Shown piece after piece: positions 1 through 7,990 of a DNA stretch of 64,000 nucleotides (within the stretch, counting starts at the first letter, position 1; each line of letters starts with the position of its first letter). This DNA is from Flavobacterium sp. SUN046 (GTDB lineage: Bacteria > Bacteroidota > Bacteroidia > Flavobacteriales > Flavobacteriaceae): the NCBI RefSeq assembly GCF_028867965.1, contig NZ_JAPQNT010000011.1:46006-110005 (forward strand), read 5' to 3'. The translations under genes were made by a program, and so were the position numbers. The notes beneath the pieces were generated by a model. The model saw only the letters and a program-made list of their open reading frames with translations. It ran no database searches and was not told the origin of the DNA.

Positions 1-1
1 T

Positions 2-490
2 TTATCAATTTTAAATTCAAATGTTATAAATTTTCTTTTTTTGAAACAATTTTTAAATAAAGATATTTATGCATTTCAATTACAACAAATTCCTGTACCA
101 AAAATCTCAATTTCCGTGCAACAACCCTTCATTGAAAAAGCCGATTTAATGTTAACGTTAAATAAATCGTTACAAGAAGTAAGTTTAAAATTTGGCAAGT
201 ATTTTTCGGGGCAATTCAAGATAGAAAAATTGAGTAGCAAACTAGAGAAATGGTATACTTTATCGTTTGAAGAATTCATAAAAGAAATCAACAAAGCTAT
301 CAAATTGCAAAAAGGCACCGCATTAACCAAAAAAGACGAATTTGATTGGATCGATTTATTTGAAGAAAATAAAGCTAAAGCCAATAAATTACAAAATGAA
401 ATAGCTGCTACCGATAAAACTATTGATGCTATGGTGTATGAGTTGTATGGTTTGAGTGAAGAGGAAATTAAGATTGTTGAGAATAGTTAA
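2..490 (+). CDS. Type IIG-like restriction-modification enzyme, C-terminal part (cut by window edge)
   Basis: The reading frame is open to the left edge, so this is the 3' end of a longer gene. The visible 162 residues look like the C-terminal target-recognition region of TaqI/Eco57I-type methyltransferase-endonucleases. They include a PVPKIS-like segment, a long helical stretch, and an ending with TDKTIDAMVYELYGLSEEE, which is common at the end of such proteins. The catalytic methyltransferase and nuclease domains lie outside the window. The first ATG-like call at position 41 is a TTG inside the frame and not a true start. Family assignment is by motif recall only; a related PglX-type methyltransferase is possible. 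Confidence 0.6.
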   Translation, partial: LSILNSNVINFLFLKQFLNKDIYAFQLQQIPVPKISISVQQPFIEKADLMLTLNKSLQEVSLKFGKYFSGQFKIEKLSSKLEKWYTLSFEEFIKEINKAIKLQKGTALTKKDEFDWIDLFEENKAKANKLQNEIAATDKTIDAMVYELYGLSEEEIKIVENS

Positions 491-510
491 AAAAAAACAT
501 CCTACGCACA

Positions 511-617
511 GTCATTGCGAGGTACGAAGCAATCTCATCAACTCACCGTAAGCATCATAAGATTGCTTAATGAGCTTTACGTGTACGACAACAGATTGCT
601 TCGTGCCTCGCAATGAC
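511..617. repeat. Palindromic interspersed repeat (GTCATTGCGAGG family)
   Basis: Two 25-bp arms, at 511-535 and 593-617, are inverted copies with a single mismatch; the outer ends read GTCATTGCGAGG. About 57 bp lie between the arms. The element fills most of the gap between the restriction gene and the GIY-YIG gene. The ends resemble those of another palindrome in this window at 23236-23311 (GTCATTTCGA...). Confidence 0.8.
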
Positions 618-632
618 CTTAAAAAAGACGCC

Positions 633-938
633 ATGAAACCAGGATTCATCTACATCATCACCAACAAAAACAACACCACATTATACATTGGTGTTACTTC
701 CAATTTGCCACAACGAATACTGCAACATAAAACTAAGCATTATAAAGATTCGTTTTCTGCGCGGTATAATTTAGACAAATTGGTTTATTATGAATCTTTT
801 CAAATGATTGGTGATGCTATTGCAAGAGAAAAACAACTAAAAGCAGGAAACAGAGCCACCAAAGAAGCTTTAATAAAAAGTAGCAATCCCAATTGGAATG
901 ATTTGTTTGAAGAAATTAATGGTATAATGACGTTGTGA
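633..938 (+). CDS. GIY-YIG domain endonuclease-like protein
   Basis: This 101-residue protein is a single GIY-YIG nuclease domain of the small YhbQ/UPF0213-like type. The two signature strands are FIYII (residues 5-9) and YIG (18-20), followed by the catalytic-type arginine R28 in LPQRILQHK. A conserved glutamate probably lies in YYESF. The ATG at 633 is preferred because the longer frame from 570 would translate the palindromic repeat just upstream (giving a PRNDL-type peptide). The cellular role of these small proteins is not established; DNA repair or mobility is suspected from the fold. The start lies 16 bp from the repeat. Confidence 0.85.
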   Translation: MKPGFIYIITNKNNTTLYIGVTSNLPQRILQHKTKHYKDSFSARYNLDKLVYYESFQMIGDAIAREKQLKAGNRATKEALIKSSNPNWNDLFEEINGIMTL

Positions 939-1000
939 AATTGAATTTTAAATTTAATCTAACAAAACGTTAAATCACAAAAAAGCAGTAGCATTTTAAT

Positions 1001-1008
1001 TAATTTTG
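1001..1008 (+). promoter_or_regulatory. Candidate -7 element of S1/P1 nuclease gene
   Basis: TAATTTTG matches the Bacteroidota -7 consensus TAnnTTTG and lies 22 bp before the start codon. No convincing TTG at -33 is visible, so the call is tentative. Confidence 0.35.
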
Positions 1009-1030
1009 TATTCAATTATTACATCTTATT

Positions 1031-1798
1031 ATGAAAAAAATTAGTGTGCTTTTCGTTTTGACTATATTGCTTTTATCACCCTTAAAATCATTGGCTTGGG
1101 GTGAAAAAGGACATGATTATGTTGCTGAAGTTGCTTTCAAACAATTGGACAAAAAAACCAAGAAACTAATTTTAAGTTATTTGGACGGAATGTCTATCGA
1201 TGAAGCCGCCAATTGGATGGATGCTATTAAGAAAGACCGTTCGTATGACAAATTGAAACCTTTGCATTATGTGAATTTTGAAAAAGGAGTTGCAGTGAAG
1301 GACACTTGCTGTGATAACATCATTGCGACGCTCAATGAAACCATAGCTAAATTAAAAAACTACAAATCATTATCTAAAGAAGAAGTAAAAGTACAATTGT
1401 GTTATTTATTTCATTTGATTGGCGATTTACACCAACCGCTGCATGTAGGTTACGGAAGTGATAAAGGCGGAAACTCCTACCAAGTGCAATTCAATGGAAA
1501 AGGTACGAATTTACACGGACTTTTTGATTACGGAATCATAGAATCTGAAAACATAAAATTAAAAGATTGTCTTAGAGTTAAAAAATATTCTGAAGAAGAA
1601 ATAAAGGCTTTACAATCAGGAAGTGTCGTTGATTGGGCAATCGAATCGAGAAGTTATTTACAGGGTATTTATGCTACCAATGGCGCGCTTTTAACGTCAG
1701 ATTATGTAACTGCAAATTCGCAATTAATTAAAAATCAGATTTTAAAAGGTGGCATTAGATTGGCTGGATTATTGAATGGAATTTTCAACCAAGCGTAG
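1031..1798 (+). CDS. Secreted S1/P1 family nuclease
   Basis: This 255-residue protein is a zinc-dependent single-strand nuclease of the S1/P1 family, probably exported to the periplasm or outside. A signal peptide (residues 1-22) ends in SLA, so the mature protein would begin with Trp, as in P1 nuclease, where the N-terminal Trp binds zinc. Further metal-ligand motifs are WGEKGH at the mature start, NWMDAIKKD near 62, HYVNF near 79, HLIGDLHQPLHVG near 128-140, and NLHGLFD. The last is usually NLH..WD, so the Trp is replaced by Phe. Its likely role is scavenging phosphate or nucleosides from nucleic acids. It converges with the acyltransferase gene and the two abut. Confidence 0.92.
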   Translation: MKKISVLFVLTILLLSPLKSLAWGEKGHDYVAEVAFKQLDKKTKKLILSYLDGMSIDEAANWMDAIKKDRSYDKLKPLHYVNFEKGVAVKDTCCDNIIATLNETIAKLKNYKSLSKEEVKVQLCYLFHLIGDLHQPLHVGYGSDKGGNSYQVQFNGKGTNLHGLFDYGIIESENIKLKDCLRVKKYSEEEIKALQSGSVVDWAIESRSYLQGIYATNGALLTSDYVTANSQLIKNQILKGGIRLAGLLNGIFNQA

Positions 1799-2872
1799 TT
1801 ACGATTTTCGTTTGTACCAAGCGTAAACTGGTTTTTCAAATCCGTAATACAAGGCAATAGAAACGATCCAAAGTAGTACGAAATTCCTGTCGGATAAGAA
1901 AATCCAAGATTTAAGTTTTAAATTGGCGTAACTTATGTGAATCAGGTAAAAAGCAAACGAAGCATTACCCAACAAAACCATAATTTTTGACGATAAGAAC
2001 CGTTGTAAATAGGTTTTTTGATTCATCAATCCGTGAAAAAGTAGTACTACAAAAAACGGAAGTAACGTAAAAAAAAGCAATTTGCCTTGCCAATGGTTGG
2101 TGCCGTGGTCTACTCTACTTTCTTGAAACAACCCGATTATATACACTATCAAAACAAATCCGATTGCGCCTAGTGTAGTTGCATATTTGGATAGTGGTAA
2201 ACGGTTCCAAAAATTAGGATAGTGCGCCAAAAACATTCCCGAAGCAAACAAAATTGATTGTCCGAAGAACGTACTCATCAAGACAAAATTCGCTGGATGT
2301 AAATAACTGTTTGGATTTCCTAAATAACTTGTCCAAACTAAACCAACAATTACTGCTGCACCGTATAATACTACTAAAAACCCAATTAAATAAGCTAGCT
2401 TTTTTTGAAGTAAAAGCATTAAAACTGGTGCAAAAGCATAAAATGTCATTTCAACGGTTAACGACCAAGATTGCGAGATTGCATCAAGTGAATGTGTAAC
2501 CGAAAAACCTTGTAAGAGTAAGTAATTTATAATTGAAAAATGAAAGTTTCCAAATGAAGCATCTAAATAATAAAGCGTTAACAACAGCCAGTACAAAGGC
2601 ATTATTCGGATAATACGCTGCAAAAAATACTTTTTAAAATGGCGCGCCGATTGAAGTGGTTGACTTCCATAACTTTTTGCAATAAGGAAACCGCTTAAGA
2701 TAAAAAACAATTGCACTCCTAGATTAAATTCGTTACACAAACGAAATAACTCTGGATGCAAATCGTCTTTCCAATACTTGCGGTTGTGGTACACAAAAAT
2801 CATGATGGCTGCAATAGCTCTGATTCCAGTAAGTGCGTTAAAATGTAGTTTTTTAGGTTGGTCTGTTGTCAT
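1799..2872 (-). CDS. Acyltransferase family 3 membrane protein (OafA/YrhL type)
   Basis: This 357-residue polytopic membrane protein has about ten hydrophobic segments. The N-terminus carries family motifs: LTGIRAIAAIMIFVYHNRKYW with the active-site-type histidine, and LGVQLFFILSGFLIAKSYG. Members transfer acyl groups such as acetyl to sugars of surface polysaccharides or peptidoglycan; the substrate cannot be told from sequence. It lacks the periplasmic SGNH domain found in longer relatives. It follows the MFS gene on the same strand with a 24-bp gap, so co-transcription is possible. Confidence 0.88.
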   Translation of the reverse strand: MTTDQPKKLHFNALTGIRAIAAIMIFVYHNRKYWKDDLHPELFRLCNEFNLGVQLFFILSGFLIAKSYGSQPLQSARHFKKYFLQRIIRIMPLYWLLLTLYYLDASFGNFHFSIINYLLLQGFSVTHSLDAISQSWSLTVEMTFYAFAPVLMLLLQKKLAYLIGFLVVLYGAAVIVGLVWTSYLGNPNSYLHPANFVLMSTFFGQSILFASGMFLAHYPNFWNRLPLSKYATTLGAIGFVLIVYIIGLFQESRVDHGTNHWQGKLLFFTLLPFFVVLLFHGLMNQKTYLQRFLSSKIMVLLGNASFAFYLIHISYANLKLKSWIFLSDRNFVLLWIVSIALYYGFEKPVYAWYKRKS

Positions 2873-2896
2873 TGATTTTAGAAGATTAACATCTAA

Positions 2897-4189
2897 TTAT
2901 TCTTCTTTTTTATCAGTAAAACTGAAATTTCGCAACTTGGGAACTTTAGCATACGTAAATGCTACAACACCTAAAGTCAACATTCCGCCAGTTACTACAG
3001 CTCGAACTGTGCCCAACCAATGTGCCATTACACCGCTTTCAAAATCTCCAAATTCATTAGAGGAACTCACAAAAATGGTATTCACTGCCGATACTCTGCC
3101 GCGCATATCGTCTGGTGTTACTAATTGCAAAATAGTACTTCGTATTACGACACTTACGGCATCAAACATTCCTGAAAGCAATAACATAGCAAACGAAAGA
3201 TAGAAATTAGTAGAAATTCCGAAGATAATAATTGATAACGCAAATCCGGTTACGCATAAGAATAATTTTTTTCCGGGCTGACTTTTCAAGGGTAAAAATG
3301 CTAATAATCCTAAAGTTAACAAGGCACCAATTCCCGGAGCTGAACGCAATAATCCGAAGCCCATTTCATCTACATGCAATATTTCTTTTTGATACACTGG
3401 CAACAGAGCAACTGCGCCACCAAAAAGTACTGAAAACATATCCAATAATTGTGCACCAAGTAAGGTTGGTGTTTTCATTACGAATTTCAAACCTTCTTTA
3501 ACACTTTGCAAAACAGGTTCTTTAACTTTCTTTAAAATGGGTTTCACCGATATTGATAGTAATGGGAAATAAATCAGTAGTAAAACAAAAATTACGACTA
3601 AAAGACCAATATAAATTCCGAATAAAGCTATAAAAGCTCCAGCTACTAATGGTCCGAGAACGGCACCCATTTGCCAAGACATACTGCTCCAACTGGTGGC
3701 ATTGGCATAATGTTCTCTCGGAACAACTAATCCGAATAACGAAAACATTGACGGACTAAAAAAGGAACGTAAAATACCGCCAACAAACACAAAAAAGTAG
3801 ATTAAACCAACCATTACAGTTACCGATAAACTCTTATTTATTAGAGGAAAAGCTATAGCAAAAAGGCAAATCGAAGTTATTAAATAACCTGTCAAACAAG
3901 TGATAATCATTTTTCGTTTCTCGCTTTGGTCAACATAATGACCAGCAATTAAGGAACATCCTATGGCTGGAATTACTTCAGCTAATCCAACAAAACCTAA
4001 TGAAAGTTTGTTGCTCGTAAGTTGGTACATCCAAAAATACAAAATCGTAGATTGCATGTTTAGTGCGAAAATCACTCCGAATCGAGTGGATAAAAAAGCT
4101 AAAAATTCTCTTATTTTTAAAGAAGGATTTTTATAAAAAAAACCAGAAGTTGCTACAGAAGAGGAATTTTTATTTTCCATAAGAATCAT
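2897..4189 (-). CDS. MFS transporter, EntS/MFS_3-like exporter
   Basis: This 430-residue protein has the twelve-segment pattern of the major facilitator superfamily. The loop between segments 2 and 3 carries GHYVDQSEKRKMI, a variant of the MFS G-x3-D-x2-G-R-R/K signature. The closest family feel is EntS/MefA-type efflux permeases (MFS_3), which export siderophores or drugs; the actual substrate is unknown. The start may be the ATG at 4189 or the in-frame ATG at 4180 (MENKNSS). The adjacent acyltransferase downstream may be co-transcribed. Confidence 0.85.
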   Translation of the reverse strand: MILMENKNSSSVATSGFFYKNPSLKIREFLAFLSTRFGVIFALNMQSTILYFWMYQLTSNKLSLGFVGLAEVIPAIGCSLIAGHYVDQSEKRKMIITCLTGYLITSICLFAIAFPLINKSLSVTVMVGLIYFFVFVGGILRSFFSPSMFSLFGLVVPREHYANATSWSSMSWQMGAVLGPLVAGAFIALFGIYIGLLVVIFVLLLIYFPLLSISVKPILKKVKEPVLQSVKEGLKFVMKTPTLLGAQLLDMFSVLFGGAVALLPVYQKEILHVDEMGFGLLRSAPGIGALLTLGLLAFLPLKSQPGKKLFLCVTGFALSIIIFGISTNFYLSFAMLLLSGMFDAVSVVIRSTILQLVTPDDMRGRVSAVNTIFVSSSNEFGDFESGVMAHWLGTVRAVVTGGMLTLGVVAFTYAKVPKLRNFSFTDKKEE

Positions 4190-4278
4190 TTAGTATTGCA
4201 ATAAAACTTTGGTAAATTTAAACTTTTTAAAACTAAAAATAAGTTTTGAATAATTGGTTTGTGGCAAATTTAACAAAT

Positions 4279-4306
4279 TAAAAACCCAACTGTAAAAGCT
4301 GGGTTG
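4279..4306 (-). terminator. Hairpin terminator after MoxR-like gene
   Basis: AACCCAAC and GCTGGGTT form a short stem with a 7-nt loop and one mismatch. On the minus strand it is followed by a T-run, just after the stop codon at 4316. Confidence 0.65.
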
Positions 4307-4315
4307 TTGTTATTT

Positions 4316-5779
4316 TTATAATTTATTGATGTAACTGCTGTATAAATCCTTAAACTGATAGCCTTCTACTACTCTATCTTTACTGAGTTTATCATATTCT
4401 ACCAAGCCCCAAAGTACAAATTCTTTCAAGAAATACTTGTCTTCTAATGGGATTTCTGGTTGGTATTTTTGGATTAAATCTTCTAATGGTTTCACTTCAT
4501 CCAATTGTTTTTTATAGGCTTCATCCGACACATCGTCTAATAATTCGAAGCCTGTTTCTGCAAAAAACCATTCTAGTATTTTAGAATACGGACTGGCATC
4601 GGCATCGCGTTCTAACTTTTCGATTTTAGGAAAGTAAGCTGGGAAATAGGTTTTGATAGCATTGCTTATTAATTGTTCTGCTACAAATGCTGCACCTTCT
4701 TGTTCGCCTTCATAAACCAATTCGACTTTACCTGTAATTGCTGGAATAATTCCCATAAAATCGGATAATCGCACCGAAGTTGCATCAACTCCTGATTTTA
4801 AAGCTCTGCGTTCTGCAGTACTCAACAAGTTTTCGTAAGCTGTTATACTCATACGAGCACTCACGCCACTTTTGTTATCAATGTATTCACTTTCTCTTGC
4901 TTCAAAGCCAATTTGTTCTAATAAATCTTTGGCTAAACTTGGAACATAAACTGTATCCGATTGCAATTTATCTAATTTAGCTTCTTGTTGTGTAATGGTT
5001 CTCGCAATAGCAATACTTTCTGGGTAATGCGTTAAAATTTGTGAACCAATTCTATCTTTCAATGGCGTTACAATACTTCCGCGATTGGTGTAATCTTCGG
5101 GATTGGCGGTGAAGACAAATTGCATATCGAGGTGCAAACGTATTTTGAAACCACGAATTTGAATATCGCCTTCTTGTAAAATATTGAATAATGCTACTTG
5201 AATTCTAGCTTGTAAATCGGGTAATTCATTGATTACAAAGATACAACGGTTGGCTCTTGGAATCATTCCGAAGTGAATTACTCTGTCATCGGCATACGAC
5301 AATTTTAAATTGGCAGCTTTAATCGGATCAATATCTCCAATCAAATCTGCCACGGTTACATCTGGCGTAGCTAATTTTTCAGAAAAACGTTCGTTTCTGT
5401 GAATCCATTGAATTGGAGTCGCATCACCTTTTTCGGCAATTAAATCTTTGGCAAATCTCGAAATCGGATTTAGAGGATCATCGTTAATTTCAGAACCTGC
5501 AACAATGGGCATGTATTCGTCTAATAATTCAATCATTTTACGAGCTAAACGTGTTTTGGCTTGACCACGAAGTCCGAGTAAGTTGATGTTATGACGTGAT
5601 AAAATAGCACGTTCTAATTCTGGAATTACCGTGTTTTCAAATCCGTGTACGCCTTCAAAAACAGGTTTTCCTGATTTGATTTTGGTTCGTAAATTATCAC
5701 GTAATTCGTCTTTGATGCTTCTAGAAATGTATCCCGATTGCTTTAATTCTGCTAGTGTTTTTATGTTTTCTATTTTCAT
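4316..5779 (-). CDS. MoxR/ChlI-like AAA+ ATPase (magnesium-chelatase-type)
   Basis: This 487-residue AAA+ protein resembles the ChlI/MoxR clade, whose members act as chaperone-like ATPases with VWA-domain partners. The P-loop reads GLRGQAKT (residues 69-76), with Ala where the classical Walker A has Gly. The Walker B reads FVINEL (181-186), with Asn in place of the usual Asp. Sensor-1 is FTANPED (N226) and the arginine-finger region is LKDRIGS (R243). A C-terminal region of about 180 residues is helical. The VWA gene just upstream on the same strand is the probable partner. The substrate is unknown, and no chlorophyll-type chelatase role is implied. Confidence 0.85.
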   Translation of the reverse strand: MKIENIKTLAELKQSGYISRSIKDELRDNLRTKIKSGKPVFEGVHGFENTVIPELERAILSRHNINLLGLRGQAKTRLARKMIELLDEYMPIVAGSEINDDPLNPISRFAKDLIAEKGDATPIQWIHRNERFSEKLATPDVTVADLIGDIDPIKAANLKLSYADDRVIHFGMIPRANRCIFVINELPDLQARIQVALFNILQEGDIQIRGFKIRLHLDMQFVFTANPEDYTNRGSIVTPLKDRIGSQILTHYPESIAIARTITQQEAKLDKLQSDTVYVPSLAKDLLEQIGFEARESEYIDNKSGVSARMSITAYENLLSTAERRALKSGVDATSVRLSDFMGIIPAITGKVELVYEGEQEGAAFVAEQLISNAIKTYFPAYFPKIEKLERDADASPYSKILEWFFAETGFELLDDVSDEAYKKQLDEVKPLEDLIQKYQPEIPLEDKYFLKEFVLWGLVEYDKLSKDRVVEGYQFKDLYSSYINKL

Positions 5780-6119
5780 GTTTTTTTGTTTAACCGCAAA
5801 GTTTTTTTATTTCTTTTACTTTAATGTTTTTTTTATTTAACCGCAAAGAGCGCTGGGTTTAACGCAAAGTTCGCAAAGTTTTTTTATTTTTTTTTAATTT
5901 TAAATTATTTTGGGCGGTTTTTCTTTTAAAGGTTCCACCTCGTCCTTCGGACACTCCTCCAAAGGAGGAGAATTTTAACCGGATTATTTAGTTTAAATTT
6001 AACTTTATTCGCTGTTATCTTAAATCTGTTAACTGAATTCTGCTACCTGAAATCTGCTATCTGCTACCTGAAATCTGCTATCTGCTATCTGAAACCTGCT
6101 ATCTGCTATCTGAAACCTG
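5780..6119. other. Intergenic region packed with short repeats
   Basis: No gene is seen here. It holds T-rich DNA with repeated AACCGCAAAG words (about 5790-5880), a small double hairpin at 5937-5976, and the 21-bp tandem array at the VWA 3' end. The minus-strand AAA gene must be transcribed through this region if it shares a message with the VWA gene. Confidence 0.7.
5937..5976. repeat. Small double-hairpin repeat, relative of the insertion inside valS
   Basis: Two adjacent mini-hairpins are seen: GTCC-TTC-GGAC and CTCCTCC-AAA-GGAGGAG. The 40-bp sequence closely matches 53855-53894 inside valS, which has the same order of a GTCC/GGAC palindrome and a CTCTCC-AAA-GGAGAG type palindrome. Confidence 0.75.
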
Positions 6120-6123
6120 CTAT
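6040..6123. repeat. Four-copy 21-bp tandem repeat overlapping a stop codon
   Basis: Four head-to-tail 21-bp units start at 6040, 6061, 6082 and 6103. Units 1 and 2 are identical to each other, and so are units 3 and 4; the pairs differ by two transitions. The stop codon of the VWA gene (6120-6122) lies inside the last unit. Confidence 0.9.
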
Positions 6124-7238
6124 TTAATCTTCTTCTTCCTATTCGTCTCGTAATCTTCAAAAATCATTTCGCCCAAACCTTTTAGTCCTGTATAAAATGC
6201 CTTTCCTTGATTGGCTTCGGTAAATCGGTTTACGAATTTTTGCAAATACGGATCGTTTGCAATCATAAAAGTCGTAATCGGAATGTGTAATTTTCGAGCT
6301 TGTGCGGCTTGATTGTAGCATTGTTCTACAATATATTCGTCCAAACCATTACTGTTCATGTAATAGGTTCCGTCTTTTTCACGAACGCAACTTGGTTTTC
6401 CGTCGGTTATCATGAAAATTTGTTTGTTGGTATTTCGTTTTCTACGCAGCATGTCCATTGCCAATTGCAATCCTGCAACAGTATTGGTGTGGTACGGTCC
6501 GACTTTTAAATACGGTAAATCTTTAATTGCGATTGGCCAAGCGTCGTTTCCGAAAACCAAAATATCAATGGTGTCTTTTGGATAACGTGTAGTAATTAAT
6601 TCAGCTAATGCCATCGCTACTTTTTTGGCTGGTGTAATTCGGTCTTCACCGTACAAAATCATACTGTGACTGATGTCAATCATCAAAACCGTACTCATTT
6701 GGGCTTTGAATTTGGAATCTTCTACTACCAAATCATTTTCCGTTAAACGAAATTCATCAACACCATTATTTACTTGTGCGTTGCGTAAACTTTCGGTTAG
6801 TGAAATACTTTCCAAACCATCACCAAATTGATACTCTCGAAATTCACCGGTTTGTTCGTCACCATTTCCAGAATATTTGGTTTTGTGATTTCCAGAACCT
6901 GATTTTTTAAGATTACCAAAAATCTGGTCTAAAGCCGATTGACGGATAGCTCTTTCGGTTTTGGCTGTAATGCCAGTTCCAGAAGTTCCATCGTCTTTAA
7001 GTTCTTCTCTGATGTAGCCTTTTTTCTTTAAGTCTTCAATGAAATCATCAATGGTATAGTTCTTATCGGTTAGTTTGTATTCAACATCTAACTGACGTAA
7101 CCAATCGATTGCTTCGTCAAAATCGCCTGAAGTATGCGTGATTAATTCTTTAAATATCTCGAAAAGTTTATCAAAAGGCGATTGAAATGGAGCTTCATAA
7201 TTCTTGAAGAAAAATCCTTTTTTTATGTTGTTTTCCAT
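6120..7238 (-). CDS. VWA-domain protein paired with MoxR-like ATPase
   Basis: This 372-residue soluble protein has a helical N-terminal half and a C-terminal von Willebrand A domain. The metal-ion-dependent adhesion site is intact: D188-I-S-H-S192, a threonine in TNTVAGLQ (near 253), and MITDG with D279. This fits the ChlD/CoxE-like proteins that cooperate with MoxR/ChlI AAA+ ATPases to insert metals or remodel enzymes. It lies upstream of the AAA gene on the same strand, about 340 bp away, with repeats between them. The stop codon sits within a 21-bp tandem repeat, so repeat-number change could alter the 3' end. Confidence 0.88.
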   Translation of the reverse strand: MENNIKKGFFFKNYEAPFQSPFDKLFEIFKELITHTSGDFDEAIDWLRQLDVEYKLTDKNYTIDDFIEDLKKKGYIREELKDDGTSGTGITAKTERAIRQSALDQIFGNLKKSGSGNHKTKYSGNGDEQTGEFREYQFGDGLESISLTESLRNAQVNNGVDEFRLTENDLVVEDSKFKAQMSTVLMIDISHSMILYGEDRITPAKKVAMALAELITTRYPKDTIDILVFGNDAWPIAIKDLPYLKVGPYHTNTVAGLQLAMDMLRRKRNTNKQIFMITDGKPSCVREKDGTYYMNSNGLDEYIVEQCYNQAAQARKLHIPITTFMIANDPYLQKFVNRFTEANQGKAFYTGLKGLGEMIFEDYETNRKKKIK

Positions 7239-7350
7239 AGAAAATAAAATTACTACATATTCTGAAATTGCAACAGAAAACGAATACTAATTTTAAGTTA
7301 AAGTAATTCGTTGATTTTTATTATAACTATAAGCTTGTAGAGTTAATTAA

Positions 7351-7380
7351 AAAAAGTCTTCGACAAGCTCAGACTGACAG
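7351..7380. repeat. Short interspersed repeat-like sequence (TTCGACAAGCTCAG)
   Basis: GTCTTCGACAAGCTCAGACT is partly palindromic (AGTCT...AGACT) and looks like the dispersed intergenic repeats common in this group. It is the only GC-richer piece of the 220-bp gap between the VWA and Nudix genes. Confidence 0.4.
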
Positions 7381-7458
7381 CGAAATTCTAATTGTTAACT
7401 GTAATTATTCCAAAATAGTATTTAGTTGGTGTTTAATTGATTAAACATAAAAGCAAGT

Positions 7459-7989
7459 TTATGAATGTAAATAATATGAACTTATAACATTTCGAATAGA
7501 AACAAATCCGATTTTATCCAAATCAATTTCACTTCGTTTTATCCAAATTAAGTCTTTGATTTCGTCTTTGGCATTGATTGAAATGGCATCCGTTTTCAAT
7601 TCACATTCGTAAAAAATATCCATAGTTCGATAAGGAACGGTTTTGTACAAATAATTATTGGGCGCAGTGGTGCTGTATTTCAAATTGGAAGAAGTGATTT
7701 CCAATCCTAATTCTTCTTGAATTTCACGACAAGCAGCTTCTTCGGCAGTTTCATTTGGATCGATAAATCCGCCAGGCAAATCTAGTTTTCCTTTATCGGG
7801 ATCAACATTTCTTACTGTGAAAAGGATTTTATCTTCAAAGGTGAAAATTACAGCAACCGCCGAAGCGATATTATGGTACAACACAAAATCACAATCTGAA
7901 CAATGCAATTTAAAATTATTGGTATAAGTCAGATTTTGCATGCCACAATTGGGACAAAATTTAAAGAATGAAGCTTCGTTTTCTTGCAT
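7459..7989 (-). CDS. Nudix hydrolase with N-terminal zinc ribbon
   Basis: This 176-residue protein joins a four-cysteine zinc ribbon (C12-x2-C15 and C30-x2-C33) to a Nudix domain. The Nudix box is complete: GGFIDPNE...REIQEELGL, near residues 73-95. The layout resembles NudC-type NAD(H) pyrophosphatases, but the protein is much shorter than NudC (about 260 residues), so the substrate is open. The gene begins 1 bp after the guaC stop on the same strand, implying one message and possibly translational coupling. A role in purine nucleotide housekeeping is an inference from that neighbour. Confidence 0.88.
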   Translation of the reverse strand: MQENEASFFKFCPNCGMQNLTYTNNFKLHCSDCDFVLYHNIASAVAVIFTFEDKILFTVRNVDPDKGKLDLPGGFIDPNETAEEAACREIQEELGLEITSSNLKYSTTAPNNYLYKTVPYRTMDIFYECELKTDAISINAKDEIKDLIWIKRSEIDLDKIGFVSIRNVISSYYLHS

Positions 7990-7990
7990 A

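Noticed and set aside
570..632. N-terminal extension of the GIY-YIG protein
   Set aside because: It would translate the palindromic repeat (residues TDCFVPRNDL), while the domain begins at the ATG at 633.
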